Source: Epinephelus fuscoguttatus (taxonomy: Eukaryota; Chordata; Actinopteri; Perciformes; Serranidae). From it: a stretch of DNA of 64,000 bases. Position 1 is the stretch's first letter; the number at the start of each line of letters is the position of its first letter. Positions 47,513-58,544 of this stretch are shown here, piece by piece. A program made the translations under genes and the position numbers. The DNA is taken from contig NC_064773.1 of assembly GCF_011397635.1 (NCBI RefSeq), positions 6,468,782 to 6,532,781 of the forward strand, in the 5' to 3' direction. The notes under the pieces were generated by a model. It was not told the DNA's origin, did no database searches, and saw only the letters and a list, made by a program, of their open reading frames with translations.

Positions 47513-50500
47513 AAGAGTGGTCCTGCCCCCCGTCCTGCCAGATTTCACACTGTCTTGCCTCAGTGCAGCCTGGAACAAAGCCTGTTATTCTCTCCTGACT
47601 GACAGACAAGATAATTGTGAATCACACAGCGTTCCAAATGGATCATGGGAAAGTTGTCTTGGTTAAAACTGCTCTTCCAAAAACTGCACAGCCTCAAAGT
47701 GTTGTTAGAGTATCAGGATCTGTGGGGTTCGACCCGTCAATGTTTTGACTCTGAAAAGATTTTTTTAATGGGACTGCTTAACGTTACATGATTGAAAAGA
47801 GTTTAAAGTTTCTATCAAAACTGCCAAGAATAGTCTGGTTAATTAGGAGACAGGTCTCTCCTTCCACTGTGTAACACCAAAACTAAAATGTGGACTTGCA
47901 TTGGCAGGCTTTGTTGGCGCCTGAAAAATTGTTTCTTGTGGTAATCAATAGAACTAATAATTACTAAGGGAAGTTTCAAGAGGAGAGACGATAAAACTTT
48001 ACTGATCTTGAGGGAAATTGTTAAGCAGCACTTGGAATACAAAATGGGAAAGGGAGTAAATCAGAGAGTGCAGATATAAAGCTCCTCTTCTGTCAAATCT
48101 TCTTTGTGTTTTGGTCTGGGAGGCAGACACCGTCTCCTGCAAACCATCAGCACTACAGGAGGTCAGTCACAGTGAGCCAGTTCCAAGCACTGTCAGCAAT
48201 CTTTGCATCTTGTTATTATCACATAACACTTGTTAAACCAGCTACCATCTCTCCAATGCTTGTTTTAATGTCTACAGTTTCAGATCAACACAGCCCTCCA
48301 ACACTTCAAGCAGCAGCAGCCCCAGCAACCCCTCAACAGCAACTGTATACCCCATCAGGTAAAACACAGGCTGCTTTTGCTTTGCATTGTCCCCACCTGA
48401 TGAAATGGGATGGGGACAATGATATAGTATGATGCGATTTCATGTTACATTCTTTATGAATATAGGTTGCTATAATTCACCTAGTTATGCTGTAAGTTAT
48501 GTCGTCATAAGGTGTTTTAAAGTCTTGTTCCATTGCCCCTTTTTAACTTTCAGCATCTGCCCCTCCAAAGGTCTCTGCACGGCCCTGCCTCATACCATTT
48601 TTTCCCTTCAACATGAATCCTGTGACCTGTCACCTAAACAGGACTCAGTCTTTGGCATCTGAAGGCTGAAGTAAAGGGCTTGGAGATGCTTTTGCCCAGA
48701 CTGATAAAGAACCTGCATATGGCATTAGTTTCTTTGGTGGTGCCATCAGGTGCTGTTTAAAGGTGCCGGCTATTTGGTCAGCCTCTGGTCCTCCAAGAAC
48801 CATTGAAACCATCACAAGCTCTGCGCAGCCCCGGTATTGACAGAGGTCCTTAAAAATGGCCTTGTGCGTGCTTTTCAAAGTTTTGGGGGTGATTTCAAAA
48901 TCAACTCCCTCGACTACAGCCCATATCTTTTTGAAAAGCTCGTCAATGATGGTACATGGGTCTCGGAAGCTACTGTTCACCTTAGCCTTCTTAAAGGTTC
49001 TCATGACCACTCTTTCTACAAGTATTAAGACAGATCGTTTCTTTTTCTCTGTCTCTAAGTCCTGCTCTAGTGTTACACATGGCACAGGTTCAGGACCTGT
49101 CTCAGTTGCTGCAGGTGGCGGTGAGGCTGGCTCCATGTTCTTCAAAGCCTGTATTATGTTGTCACAATGGATGTCAGCCTGAGTGACCGCCCACCACCTT
49201 AGCAGTACCTGAAAATGCTTCTCTTTCCTGTCTATAACATCATGGATGCTATCACGTGTTTGTGGTCCCGGGGTTTCACGACTAATCCCCTCTGTGATGT
49301 AAAGATAAAGGAGATCACTGAGTGCTTTCCTGAAAGCCGGGTCTTTACCGTCGGAAATATTCTGTAATCTTGTCAGTTCAGAAAGGTGCTTTCCAACTTG
49401 CTGCTTCTCACCACCCTGTGGCCAAAGCAGTCTGTCAACATTATCAGCAAAGGCCTGCAGTGATTCCCTGCTTACACCATCAGAGTCGGAGGAGAAACTT
49501 TTATGCAGTTGTCTTGCAGTGCGATGAATTGCCTGTTTCATGTACTGTTTGACCAGACATGTCCGTATTTTGCTCTTCAATTGAAAGCTCTCAGTGCACT
49601 CCTCTTCAGGTTCTGGGCTTTCATTTGCACAGACCGCAGAACCAGTCAACTCACTGATTTCATTTGCAATACTGTCAGAGCTGTGGCTAGAGTCACTGAG
49701 TAGCACATCAAGCTCAGAATCACAGGCGTCACCCAGAAAAACGTCGATGATGCTGCCCATCTCCTTTGAAAGTATGCTCTGGACTTCAGATATTTTACTT
49801 GCGGTACTGTCAGTGCTTCCCATGTTTACAGCCATTGAGAGGTCGCTGTCATCATCGTCGTCATGATCGGAGTACTCATCATCTGCGTCACCAACATCAT
49901 CATCTTCATCATCATCATCATCTAGATCGATAATTATGGGATCTTCAGATGAAGGTGGCAGTTTGCACAAAAAAGATGTCATTTTGTGCATGACTGATTT
50001 TAACATGGAGCTGGTGTGCTTAATCATGTAATTTAGTGTGTCAGAGAGACACACTTCGACAAAAGATGAAAATGACGACGTGTGACAGCTGATGCCGAGA
50101 GCGGAGTTAACGCATCTAGCAAAATTCTGATTTCCTTTTTTAATGTATATAAAGAAAGACAGAACTTTTATATTTGGATGTACTTCATTTATGTTGTATT
50201 TACATTGCATTTTATTTATATTGTGTGCCCTCTTTTTTTCTCTTCCTTATTCTGCTGGTGTGACTTATTTTATTCAGGACAACTCCTATATGTGCCCAGA
50301 TCTGATTTGTTTTGTTACTTGTTCTTCATTCATTTACTGTAATGTGTTGTCTTGTGTTGCATTATGTTGTTTATCTATTGTGGAAATTAATAAAAAACAA
50401 CAACTTGAAAACATAACCTAAATATTGAACACCTCAGCTTTAGATAACTGTATTTTATTGTACTTTTGCCCATCCTCTACATTAACAGGGTTTCACATTT

Positions 50501-53500
50501 GGACAATTTTCAGAGCAGTATCAGTGCTATCTCGCCATGTGAACTCTTTCTCGGTCTTATGTGCTTTTATCTATAATATATTTAGTCAGTTTTAACTAAT
50601 GTCCACCTTTAGCAGCTAATTACATGGTCTCAAGGTGTGTGTGCTCCTCTTTTCTTCAATACTAATCCCTTGATTCCTCCTGAGATCATATTGATTATTA
50701 AAGGCCATTATATATAAACTGTAAAAACACACTGACCTTTGCCAGGAAGCGTTTGACAGCTGGGTACGGGGCGATCAAGTCCAGGAATGGAGGCACGAAC
50801 TTCCGAAACCGTGTCGTCGTTATGCCAACCAGGAATGTTCCATGGTCGCTAAGGCGGATGTTGTCGGGGTAACCGATCATGTTGTCCATGATGATCTCCT
50901 TGGTGCCAGCCTTCGGGCCCTTCAGCCAATATCTGAGAGTAGACCGAGAGACGACTGAGCAGCTGATGTTTATCTTTATAGTGTGTGTGTGAAAAGTTTA
51001 CCACATGAGTGATGCAAACAGGGAGTGTCCCCACAAGTCGCCAAAAAACTGGTTTGGAATTAAATTTGTTTCAGTTCTTTATCAGTCAATCTTAAGCAAG
51101 ATATATACTTCTGCTTCAAATCGACTCTGCGTCGATGCAAATTTCTGGAAGCTGAAACCATTTCCCTCAGTGGAAACAAAACTTTTATTTACTTTAATTT
51201 CACAGATAAGAAACAATAAATTGTGAAGACAAAAAAAGCCTCCACAAAAAAAGCATTTTAAAGTCTTGTGTGTGATTTATCCTGGCTTCATATGAGCAGA
51301 GGAAATCTCCGCTCGTCGCTAGGCTAATTTATACAATGTTAAATGCCATAGGCTTGTGCTAATAACGTTAGCATGTTGTATTTGTGGGGAAAATGTGTCC
51401 AGATAAAGACAAGAGTTTGTCTGTGAATGCTGCGAGTTATAGTGAAGCTGATTTGTGTACTTGTGTTTGAAATTATCTCTATTAAGCCATGTTTCATGTG
51501 TGTTTAATGTGTGTTTAATGAGTGTTTAAAGTGTGTTTTTAATCAACTGATCTTTATAACATTTCACAGAAACCCTTCCGCCAACCAGTGTTTTGGAGAT
51601 GTAACTGCAGAGGCATGTCTAATCACCTGACAGGGTGGTCCTCAGAAGTGACCAAAAAACTGGTAGACCCCACAAATGATAAAAACAAGACTGTGTGTAC
51701 CTTATTATGCGTGCGATGCTAGTCTCAGCCAGCAACAGGAAGTGTTCGTCAGGCGACAGCACGATGCCGTTGGGCATGTACAGAGAGTCCAGCAGGACCT
51801 TCACACTTCCCTTCTCTGGATCGAAGGAGAGAAGACGACCGAGGGTGTTCAGCTCGATCACCTGAAACAACAATCAGTTCAGGTTTACTTCTGATTAGCT
51901 TTCTTGTTTAATTTAGCTTAGCATAGCTTTGCTTAGTTTTCAGCTCAGTGTATATGTTTAGTTTATCTTAGCTTCATTTAGTTTAGTTTGGATTTTCTTT
52001 TTAGTTTAATTTATCTTAACATAGTTCAACTTTTAGCTGAGTTTACATTTTTAGTCTGGCCTTTGTTAGTTTAACTTTTTAATTTGTCAGAGTTTAGTTT
52101 AACTTCTAGTTTGGTCAAGTTCAGTGTGTAATTTTTAGTTTGTTTGTTTTAGCTTTGTTTAATTTAGATTTGTTGAGTTTATCTTTTTAGTTTGATTTAG
52201 CTCAGCAGCTTAAACACATCACATCACAACTTAAATTCAACCAAATATCAATGTCTAACGACATTAGTGGCCAGCTGGCTTAGCTTCTGTTTCTGTTTTT
52301 AATTTATCTTGACTTTGTTTAGTTTAGCTTAGCATACTTTTGTTTATCTTTAAGTTTAATTAATATTTTTATTTTAGTTTATCATAGCTGTGTTTAGTTT
52401 AGCTTAGTTTGGTTATCTTTTTAGTTCAAAGTTAAGTCTGACTTCTGGTTTGGTTTAGCTTTTAGCTTAATTTGTCTTTTTCATTTAGTTTATTTGAATT
52501 TGGATAAATGTAGGTGACAAAATGTGACTAATTTTAATTTCTTACAATAGTTTAGTTTAGTTTAGTTTAGTTTAGGGCACTTAAAGTGCAGTGGAGTGAG
52601 CAAAATCACTACCTGATTTAGGTACTACCTAACTACCTGGGTCAGCATAAATGGCACGGCTCTACGATGGTTCAGATCATGCCTAACAGACAGTAGTTTT
52701 TGTGTGGGCATTGCAGATGCCAGGTCTGGTGCAACAGATGTCCACTGTGGGGTGCCTCAGGGGTCAGTGCTAGGTCCGATTCTCTTTTCAGTTTACATGC
52801 TCCCTCTTGGCCATCTTATATGCAGATAATACTCCGATCTATTTGAGCTGTGATCCAACATACAACTATCAAAACATGACTAGCCTGCTACACTGCCTTA
52901 AGGACATTCACAAGTGGATGTCACAAAACTTCCTGCAGCTTACTGCTGACAAGACAGAGATATTAATCACAGGACAAGCTAGTGCAAACGTTCAAATATC
53001 ACAGTCTCGGTTCTCTGTCCCACTTGATAACTTCACACTGCAGAAACCTTGGTGTCATTTTTGATCAGTTCAGACAAACATGTAAATTTAGTAGTTCAAT
53101 TCAGCTCCCACCATCTCAGAAATATCTCCAGAATCAGATCCTTCCTTTACAACAAACATCTGGAAACTGTTATTCACGCAATCACAATCAGTCGATTAGA
53201 TTATTGCAAGTCCTTGCTCCCTCTGCTGCCAGAGTCTTGACTCGGAATAGAAAACATGACCACATCACACCAATCCTAGCTTCCCTCCCTGTTGCTTTTG
53301 GAATTGATTTTAAAATTTTATTGACTACTTGTTGACTACATGCTCCTCCTCGCACCCTGATGATCCTCAGATTAACCTTATCTTGTTGTTCTGAGATCTA
53401 GATTAATTCACAAAAGTGACAGTGCCTTTGCAGTCAGAGCTCCTCGGCTTTGGAGTGACCTGCCTGAGGAGATCAGGGCTGCAAACTCAGTCTCATCTTT

Positions 53501-56500
53501 TCAATCACTTCTGAAAACCTACTTGTTTAAAACTGCCTTTCAACAATTTCTTTTGTGTATTCTAATTTTATTGCTTTTTCTTTTATTTGGATTTGTAAGG
53601 CACTTTGTGACTGTGTTTTGAAAGGTGCTGTATAAATAAAGATTATTATCATTATTATTATTTACCCGTGTTGTTGCTGAAGTGCATGTACACACTGCCT
53701 TTCCTTGAGCCTCATCAGGAGCACTCAGCACTTCCCTGAACTGAATGGACTCTTAGTGTTCTCTGTTTTGTGGCCAGCCCATGAATGACCCATTAAAAAG
53801 CACAAGCGAATGTCCTCGTGTTATTTGGAGGGCTGCAGTTGCTGAGCAACGCTTCGAAAACAAAATTGTAAGACCCTGCTTGCATCAGATTTCTTTTGCT
53901 GGTTATCTATTAGCTCGAAGACACACCCTGCTGCCTACATCACTTCTTCAACCTCTTCTCATCCCTTCTAGACGAGTCATGGTGCTTTTAGATTTAAAAT
54001 CTAAAATCTAAACAGGAGGTGTTTGGAAGATCTCTTCAAGGCTAACTGACTCTAAACTGATCCATCTTTCCCCCTCATCTCACCTCCAGTTTGACGTGTC
54101 TGCGTCCCCAGCGACTGGAGGAGTCAGTGAAATAAATGATCCCAGTTTGGGAGGAAATCTCCAGCCCGTTCAGGAAGGCAAAGTGAACGCCATCAGCACC
54201 TGAGGAACAAATGAAAGAGGGGTCATAGACACAGAATTTCATCATCAAGAGGGCTTTATTTATCATGCATGCCAGCACATACACGACACCTTGTGAATTA
54301 GCCAGCAGCAGAGTCTTCTCTCCAGTTTTGGGGTTGACGCTGTGCAGCCCAAAGTACGAGTCAGCGACTATCAGCTGACCGTGACGATCCAGACGGACCC
54401 CGTGAGGACGGCCGCACACAGGCTCGTAGTCTGTACTGCTGCCTGTGCACACACAACACACACGAGTGTTTTTTTTAATAGGTTAAATAAATGACTGAGG
54501 AAGAGAGGAAGGACACAGTCGTCCCTGGAAAACAAAGAAAACAAGAAACAGAAATAAAACACAAACCACATTCAGGTAAATTCTGTCCCATCTGTGTGAC
54601 GAGGGTGAGACTGTCATCAGGGCCGATCCTCCACAGCTTCCCGTCCACTGTGCCTGTGTACACGTTACCTGAGACAACAACACAAACTGATGAATCAGAG
54701 TGAAAAGAGCCCCACTCCGTGAAAAATAAGATGAATCGAGACAGCGCAACGCGTCATAATCTGAAAGCCATGCCCCCAAAGAGGAAACAAGGACTGCTTT
54801 CCCTTCACACTTTCCACCTCCGTTTCCAGCCTGTTGAGTTTTCCCTAAGTCCAAATACTGAAAAGTTGCTGTGTGGTTAGCTGCACGGCCAATAAAAACC
54901 CAGAGCTTAGCTTTTATCAGCTGCCGAGCAGAAAAACGGAACCTTGTAGAAGACAAAAGTGGATACAAGCAATAAAATGTGAGGCTTCAACAGGGGAGAA
55001 ATTGTGGGATCCTGACACTCAGTATGCCCATGTGTGCAGCAAACACTTTGTCAAACCCTCCAAATGTATTTTTTAGAGAACAGTTAACTGTATTTATGTA
55101 TGTTAAGCTAAAGCATTGACAGTATGAATGCAACTTGTCTTGTAACTGTGCCCAGCGCTCCGCGAATCAAGCAGTCCATTCCAGCGGTCTGCTCTAGCAC
55201 TTCTATCAGTCTACCAGCATGTAGAGGCATGTCTCAAAACAACAACGTGTGGCGGTAATAGGAGCAGACTGACGGCTGAGCATGTCGAAATGCTCATCTA
55301 CTTAAAAAAGAATCTCCACATCATGTTTTTTCCAAGACGAGCAAGGTAAGGAGAAGGGACACTGAGGTAGAGCGGCAATATTAAGCTTATCAATATACCG
55401 TTGCCTAGCATAGCATGCTACAATAATCCCGTGCCAGCTTATTATTAGCTAATTATTAGCTAGCTATAGCTAATAATTTTAGCTAGCTAGCTAGCAATTC
55501 AGTTGTGGAGACTTGAAGGCGCGGCTGCAGAGGCAGAATGACAGCGAATGAGCGAGGAAGCGGAGGGGAAAACGGGCCTCGTTTTTCAGATTATGACGCG
55601 TTGCGCTCTGTCTCTATAGAAATTTTGTAAAAGAAAACTACAAAGCAATACTGAAAAGCAAATGTGTCTTAAAAGCAGCCATTCAAGCAGATAAATTCTA
55701 CATGTCACATGAGATATAAAGTACAGGGGGCCACAAGGGTCAAAATACTTCCTAAAGTACACAAGCAAAGGTCGTGTTTTATCTTGTGGCAAAGGCCAGA
55801 GGTCAAAACCCACCCAGGTGATGATAATCTCTGAGAGTTAAAAACTAGTTTGCCTACAAAGATTAAATCCAGCATGCTCACCCTCCTCATCAGCAGTGAA
55901 GGATTCTGGTCCGTGTAGTTTCCCAGTAAACAGCCTGCGGCCCTTCTGCAGCCGGGTGTTGACGGCAAGCGGCCCCTCAAGAGCCGGGGGAGGCCCCTTC
56001 AGTCTGGAGGACAGATGTGGATTAAATAGTTACAGACAACTGCAGTAAAATGACACAGTGTTATGTTTTGTTTTGTTTTTTACCCCTGTGCTTATATAAA
56101 ATTAAATATTGAATTTATATTTCAGTAAATGTTTGACTCCATCTACGTCTCAACCCTCACCTATGGTCATGAGCTCTGGGTAGTGACCAAAAGAATGAGG
56201 TCGCAGATACAAGCGGCTGAAATGAGTTTCCTTTGTGAGGTGTCTGGGCTCAGCCTTAGAGATAGGGTGAGGAGCTCGGACATTTGGAGGGAGCTCGGAG
56301 TAGAGCCACTTATGTTCAACCAATCACCTTTGGTTAACTTTATGTTAGCTTCTTTTACAATTGTTTTAAGGCTTTTTAAGATTGATTATCATCTCTAGAG
56401 CAGTTAAAGGTCTAGTGTGACAGATTTAGTGGCATCTAGTGGTGAAGTTGAGGACTGCAACCGAGTGAAACTTCTCCACGTAAGAAAACTACAGTGGCCA

Positions 56501-56825
56501 AAGCACAGAGACGGAAACATGAATGGCCCCATCTAGAGTCGATGTTTGGTTTGTCCGTTCTGGGCTACTGTAGAACAACATGGCGGACTCTGTGGAAGAG
56601 GACCTGCTCTCTATGTCGATATAAACAGCTCATTATGAGGGAACAAAAACACAATGATTCTGTTTTTCAGGTGATTATACGCTACACACTGATGTTTTTA
56701 TGTGTGTCTATGTTTGCCCGCGTGTATGTACTTACACATGTGGTTTGGGGTCAATGGGAGAAGGCAGCAGGTAAACTCCGACAGCTACAGCGAGCAGAGC
56801 CGCCAACAACGATCTCTTACCGAAC
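46329..56825 (-). CDS. apmap: APMAP-like (adipocyte plasma membrane-associated protein), first exon missing
   Basis: Eight minus-strand exons, in transcript order: 56825-56736, 56003-55882, 54668-54567, 54442-54290, 54199-54084, 51861-51701, 50932-50737, 46538-46329. GT-AG borders and phases agree throughout, giving 382 residues to the stop at 46331-46329 (human APMAP 416). Visible are a membrane anchor (SLLAALLAVAVGVYLL) followed by PSPIDPK, then the strictosidine-synthase-like beta-propeller: GPESFTADEEGNVYTGTVDG, DYEPVCGRPHGVRLD, YFTDSSSRWGRR, MPNGIVLSPDE, IGYPDNIRLS and LHDPEGR. APMAP is a type II membrane protein with arylesterase activity. The first exon here begins with one base of a split codon, so an upstream start exon is needed and was not found with certainty. 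The fourth exon donor is GTTTGT, weaker than the rest. Introns carry LINE, THAP and unknown-family insertions. Confidence 0.9.
46585..47125. repeat. ~39-bp minisatellite in last APMAP-like intron
   Basis: About 13 imperfect units around GTATATGAAACAAATGAAAT followed by ATATTCGAGAGGAGAGAAA. Minus-strand open frames here (46609-47134) are repeat translations. Confidence 0.9.
47466..47508. repeat. (TG)n microsatellite
   Basis: Pure TG tract in an APMAP-like intron. Confidence 0.97.
48645..50210 (-). CDS. Unknown multi-copy family, copy 1 (acidic, 5' end unclear)
   Basis: I do not recognise this family. The open frame is 521 codons. Similarity to the 59548-61689 gene begins only near residue 33 (CVNSALG versus SVNSAI), right after GCTAG in a possible acceptor context, so the first ~32 residues are probably not coding. 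An upstream exon is missing or the copy is 5' truncated. Shared stretches include SLQAFADNVDRLLWPQGGEK, FQVLLRWW ... IHCDNIIQAL, FKKAKV, FKDLCQYRGCAELV and IAGTFKQHLMAPPK. Residues 90-135 are an Asp-rich tract opening with IIIDLDDDDDEDDD, a good SUMO-interaction-like motif. It lies inside the last APMAP-like intron, same strand. No signal peptide or membrane segment seen. Confidence 0.65.
   Translation of the reverse strand: MQCKYNINEVHPNIKVLSFFIYIKKGNQNFARCVNSALGISCHTSSFSSFVEVCLSDTLNYMIKHTSSMLKSVMHKMTSFLCKLPPSSEDPIIIDLDDDDDEDDDVGDADDEYSDHDDDDDSDLSMAVNMGSTDSTASKISEVQSILSKEMGSIIDVFLGDACDSELDVLLSDSSHSSDSIANEISELTGSAVCANESPEPEEECTESFQLKSKIRTCLVKQYMKQAIHRTARQLHKSFSSDSDGVSRESLQAFADNVDRLLWPQGGEKQQVGKHLSELTRLQNISDGKDPAFRKALSDLLYLYITEGISRETPGPQTRDSIHDVIDRKEKHFQVLLRWWAVTQADIHCDNIIQALKNMEPASPPPAATETGPEPVPCVTLEQDLETEKKKRSVLILVERVVMRTFKKAKVNSSFRDPCTIIDELFKKIWAVVEGVDFEITPKTLKSTHKAIFKDLCQYRGCAELVMVSMVLGGPEADQIAGTFKQHLMAPPKKLMPYAGSLSVWAKASPSPLLQPSDAKD
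51890..52585. repeat. Low-complexity TTTAGTTTAGCTTAG repeat
   Basis: Irregular 10-25 bp units of TTTAGTTTA, AGCTTAGC and TTTAATTTATCTT, ending in (TTTAG)n near 52555. In an APMAP-like intron; no coding content. Confidence 0.85.
52617..53640 (+). mobile_element. L2-type LINE 3' fragment
   Basis: Translations in shifting frames give the RT core LYADNTPIYLSCD (catalytic YADD mutated to YADN), DIHKWMSQNFLQLTADKTEI, NLGVIFDQF, RNISRIRSFL and SRLDYCKSLL. Then come APRLWSDLPEEIR-like sequence and a 3' end with GGTGCTGTATAAATAAAGAT. It is 5' truncated and disabled, in an APMAP-like intron antisense to that gene. Confidence 0.85.
53641..54083. other. APMAP-like intron, no further element identified
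   Basis: Follows the (ATT)n tail of the LINE. The open frames at 53540-53731 and 53781-54011 have no recognisable similarity. TTAGATTTTAAATCTAAA-like self-complementary bases occur at 53988-54011. Confidence 0.4.
54738..55614 (+). mobile_element. DNA transposon carrying a THAP domain
   Basis: GAGACAGCGCAACGCGTCAT at 54738 is matched inverted by sequence ending at 55614 (reverse: GAGACAGAGCGCAACGCGTC), with the match continuing ATAATCTGAAA. Inside is a THAP coding segment (54861-55076). THAP domains are used by P-element and Kolobok transposases to bind their ends. No clear target duplication is visible. The repeated TAGCTAGCTA block at 55440-55490 is part of its interior. Confidence 0.65.
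54861..55076 (+). pseudogene. THAP domain fragment
   Basis: Reads SCCVVSCTANKNPELSFYQL, then WIQAIKCEA and CSKHFVKPSK before a stop. The C2CH zinc ligands (Cys, Cys, Cys, His) and the invariant Trp are present, but the frame has no ATG after the stop at 54846 and ends before the AVPTIF-type tail. It is therefore a remnant or an exon of a larger transposase. Confidence 0.7.
56129..56320 (+). mobile_element. LINE fragment related to 29715-30399
   Basis: Reads YVSTLTYGHELWVVTKRMRS and [20 protein letters not shown], the region just before and overlapping the GNS-intron LINE piece. Truncated at both sides. Confidence 0.75.
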
Positions 56826-56861
56826 CTGATAGACAGCACACATAAACAGTCCATTTATTAC

Positions 56862-57180
56862 ATCTGCCAAGGAGGTTATGTTTTCGCCGGTGTTGGTCTG
56901 TTTGTTTGTCTGTTTGTTTGTTTGTCTGCAAAATAACTCAAAAAGTTATGAATGGATTTTGATGAGTGCTGCTGAGGCTGTCAGACCATAGACTTTATTT
57001 TTTTGTCCACTTTGCTTCAACCGATCACCACCAACATTTTATAATCTATTGTCCTTGTCCCATTATCCACCTTTCAAAATTTCATCAAAATCCGTTCATA
57101 ACTTTTTGAGTTATTTTGCAGACAAACAAACAAACAAACAGACCAACGCCGGCGAAAACATAACCTCTTTGGCAGAGGTA
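56862..57180. repeat. Foldback element with GTTTGTTTGT arms
   Basis: CTGCCAAGGAGGTTATGTTTT...CTGCAAAATAACTCAAAAAG on the left is mirrored by CTTTTTGAGTTATTTTGCAG...AAAACATAACCTCTTTGGCAG on the right, arms of about 100 bp around a 110-bp centre. Known type of fish interspersed hairpin repeat. Confidence 0.8.
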
Positions 57181-57590
57181 ACAAAGAGAAGAGCCAAGAA
57201 CAAAGTCAGTGCAAACAGAACAAAAAACTAAAACATAATTCTGATTGTTCATTAACTACTTACATAAATAGCTTGCTTGACCTCTGTACTCACACATTCC
57301 CAAATATCACAAACTATAAATGTGCAATCTAATTATATAAATGTATGTATGGTGTGTTCTGTACAGCCTAATTTTTTGCATCATTTTGATGGAGGCTCCA
57401 AATAAGCCCAATGGATTTCCTGTCCCTCTCCGCACAGCTCGTCTTTGTCATTCTTGTGTAAAAATAGAAATAAAAATAAAAAGGTTATAAAGAACTTGGT
57501 TTCAAAATCCGAGGGCTATTACACACATATCCAGATAACTGTGGGTACTGAAAGTGTTTCAATCGTCCCTGGTCTCCCCTACTGTCTCAC

Positions 57591-57653
57591 CTGCATCAGG
57601 CGGGAGCAGATCTGGGTGATCTGTCTCCGAGGAGCGTTGGCATGCAGATGCAT
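57591..57653 (-). CDS. Weak candidate for APMAP-like first coding exon
   Basis: Minus strand ATG at 57653 gives MHLHANAPRRQITQICSRLM then a good donor CAG/GTGAGA at 57590. The phase (0) does not fit the best acceptor of the next exon (56825, needing phase 2). It would fit only if a poorer AG inside that exon (GGTAAG/AGA) were used, giving ...RLMQ-RSLLAALL. I give this low weight; the true exon may lie further right. Confidence 0.2.
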
Positions 57654-57794
57654 CTGCCACGGCGTGAAAAATTGATCGATTTATCGATTTGGCAAAATCT
57701 GTGCAGTCATTATGACCGTCTGTGGCCGAAATAGGTAGAAATGATCACATTCTCAATGCCTTTTGTCCAGTTTGCTTAAATGACGTTTTAAATG

Positions 57795-58140
57795 AAAATA
57801 CAGACATTTTCTCATACCTGTAGTGCTACTCATCAGTCGAGGTTGTTTTGGTGTGAATTGCAAATTATTGGAGCTATCAGCTGTAGAGATGTCCACCTTC
57901 TCTCCAGTACAATGGAGCTAGATGGCACTCAGCTTGTGGTGCTCAAAGTGCCAAAAATAAAAATAAAAAAATAAAAAAAAATTGAAAAACCCAACAGCAA
58001 TTTCTGTCCTTCAGAAATCATGACCTGTTTACTCAAGATAATCCACAGACCTTGTTGTGAGCAGTTTCATGTAGGAACTACTTTCTTTGCTAGCTCACGT
58101 AGCCCTACTGAGCTAGCTAACATTACGCACAACGTGATTT
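57795..58140. mobile_element. Fragment of the TTAA-flanked element family
   Basis: Matches 2990-3240 and 28470-28670 (ATACCTGTAGTGCTA, TCAGCTGTAGAGATGTC, GATAATCCACAGACCTTGTT). The terminal AGGGACAG ends are absent, so it is truncated. An A-rich insertion lies at 57950-57982. Confidence 0.75.
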
Positions 58141-58484
58141 TGCTAAGTAGAACATGCTCCTGGATCAACATCCCCACTGTTGCCAACTCTTCAATAAGAA
58201 AAGGAGCTACTGGCTGTCCTAAAAGTCGCTAGTAGTCGCTAAATGATGTCATCGCCTAATTTGCATAATTGGCCATGTGCATGTACTTGTAATGGACGCT
58301 GTAGGAGAGAGTAATACCGTTGTGGGAGAGACACAAAGTGAGTGAAAAACACCCTGAGTATGTTTACAACTACAAATGAACTTTCTTTCATCTGCTCTGA
58401 CTGCAGCTGGGAGGGACTGCTGCGTGAGGCCTGTGAGTGCTTTGGAACAGGGAAGGGGCCCACGGCAGCACCCACTGCTCGTTG

Positions 58485-58487
<3 letters not shown>

Positions 58488-58541
<54 letters not shown>
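58488..58541. repeat. (CA)n microsatellite
   Basis: Pure CA tract. Between here and 59480 I see no gene; TTTCAATAAACC at 58943 contains an AATAAA. Confidence 0.97.

Positions 58542-58544
<3 letters not shown>

Noticed and set aside
48106..48432. 108-codon plus-strand frame, Pro/Gln-rich
   Set aside because: No family resemblance, no splice context; antisense in the APMAP-like intron.
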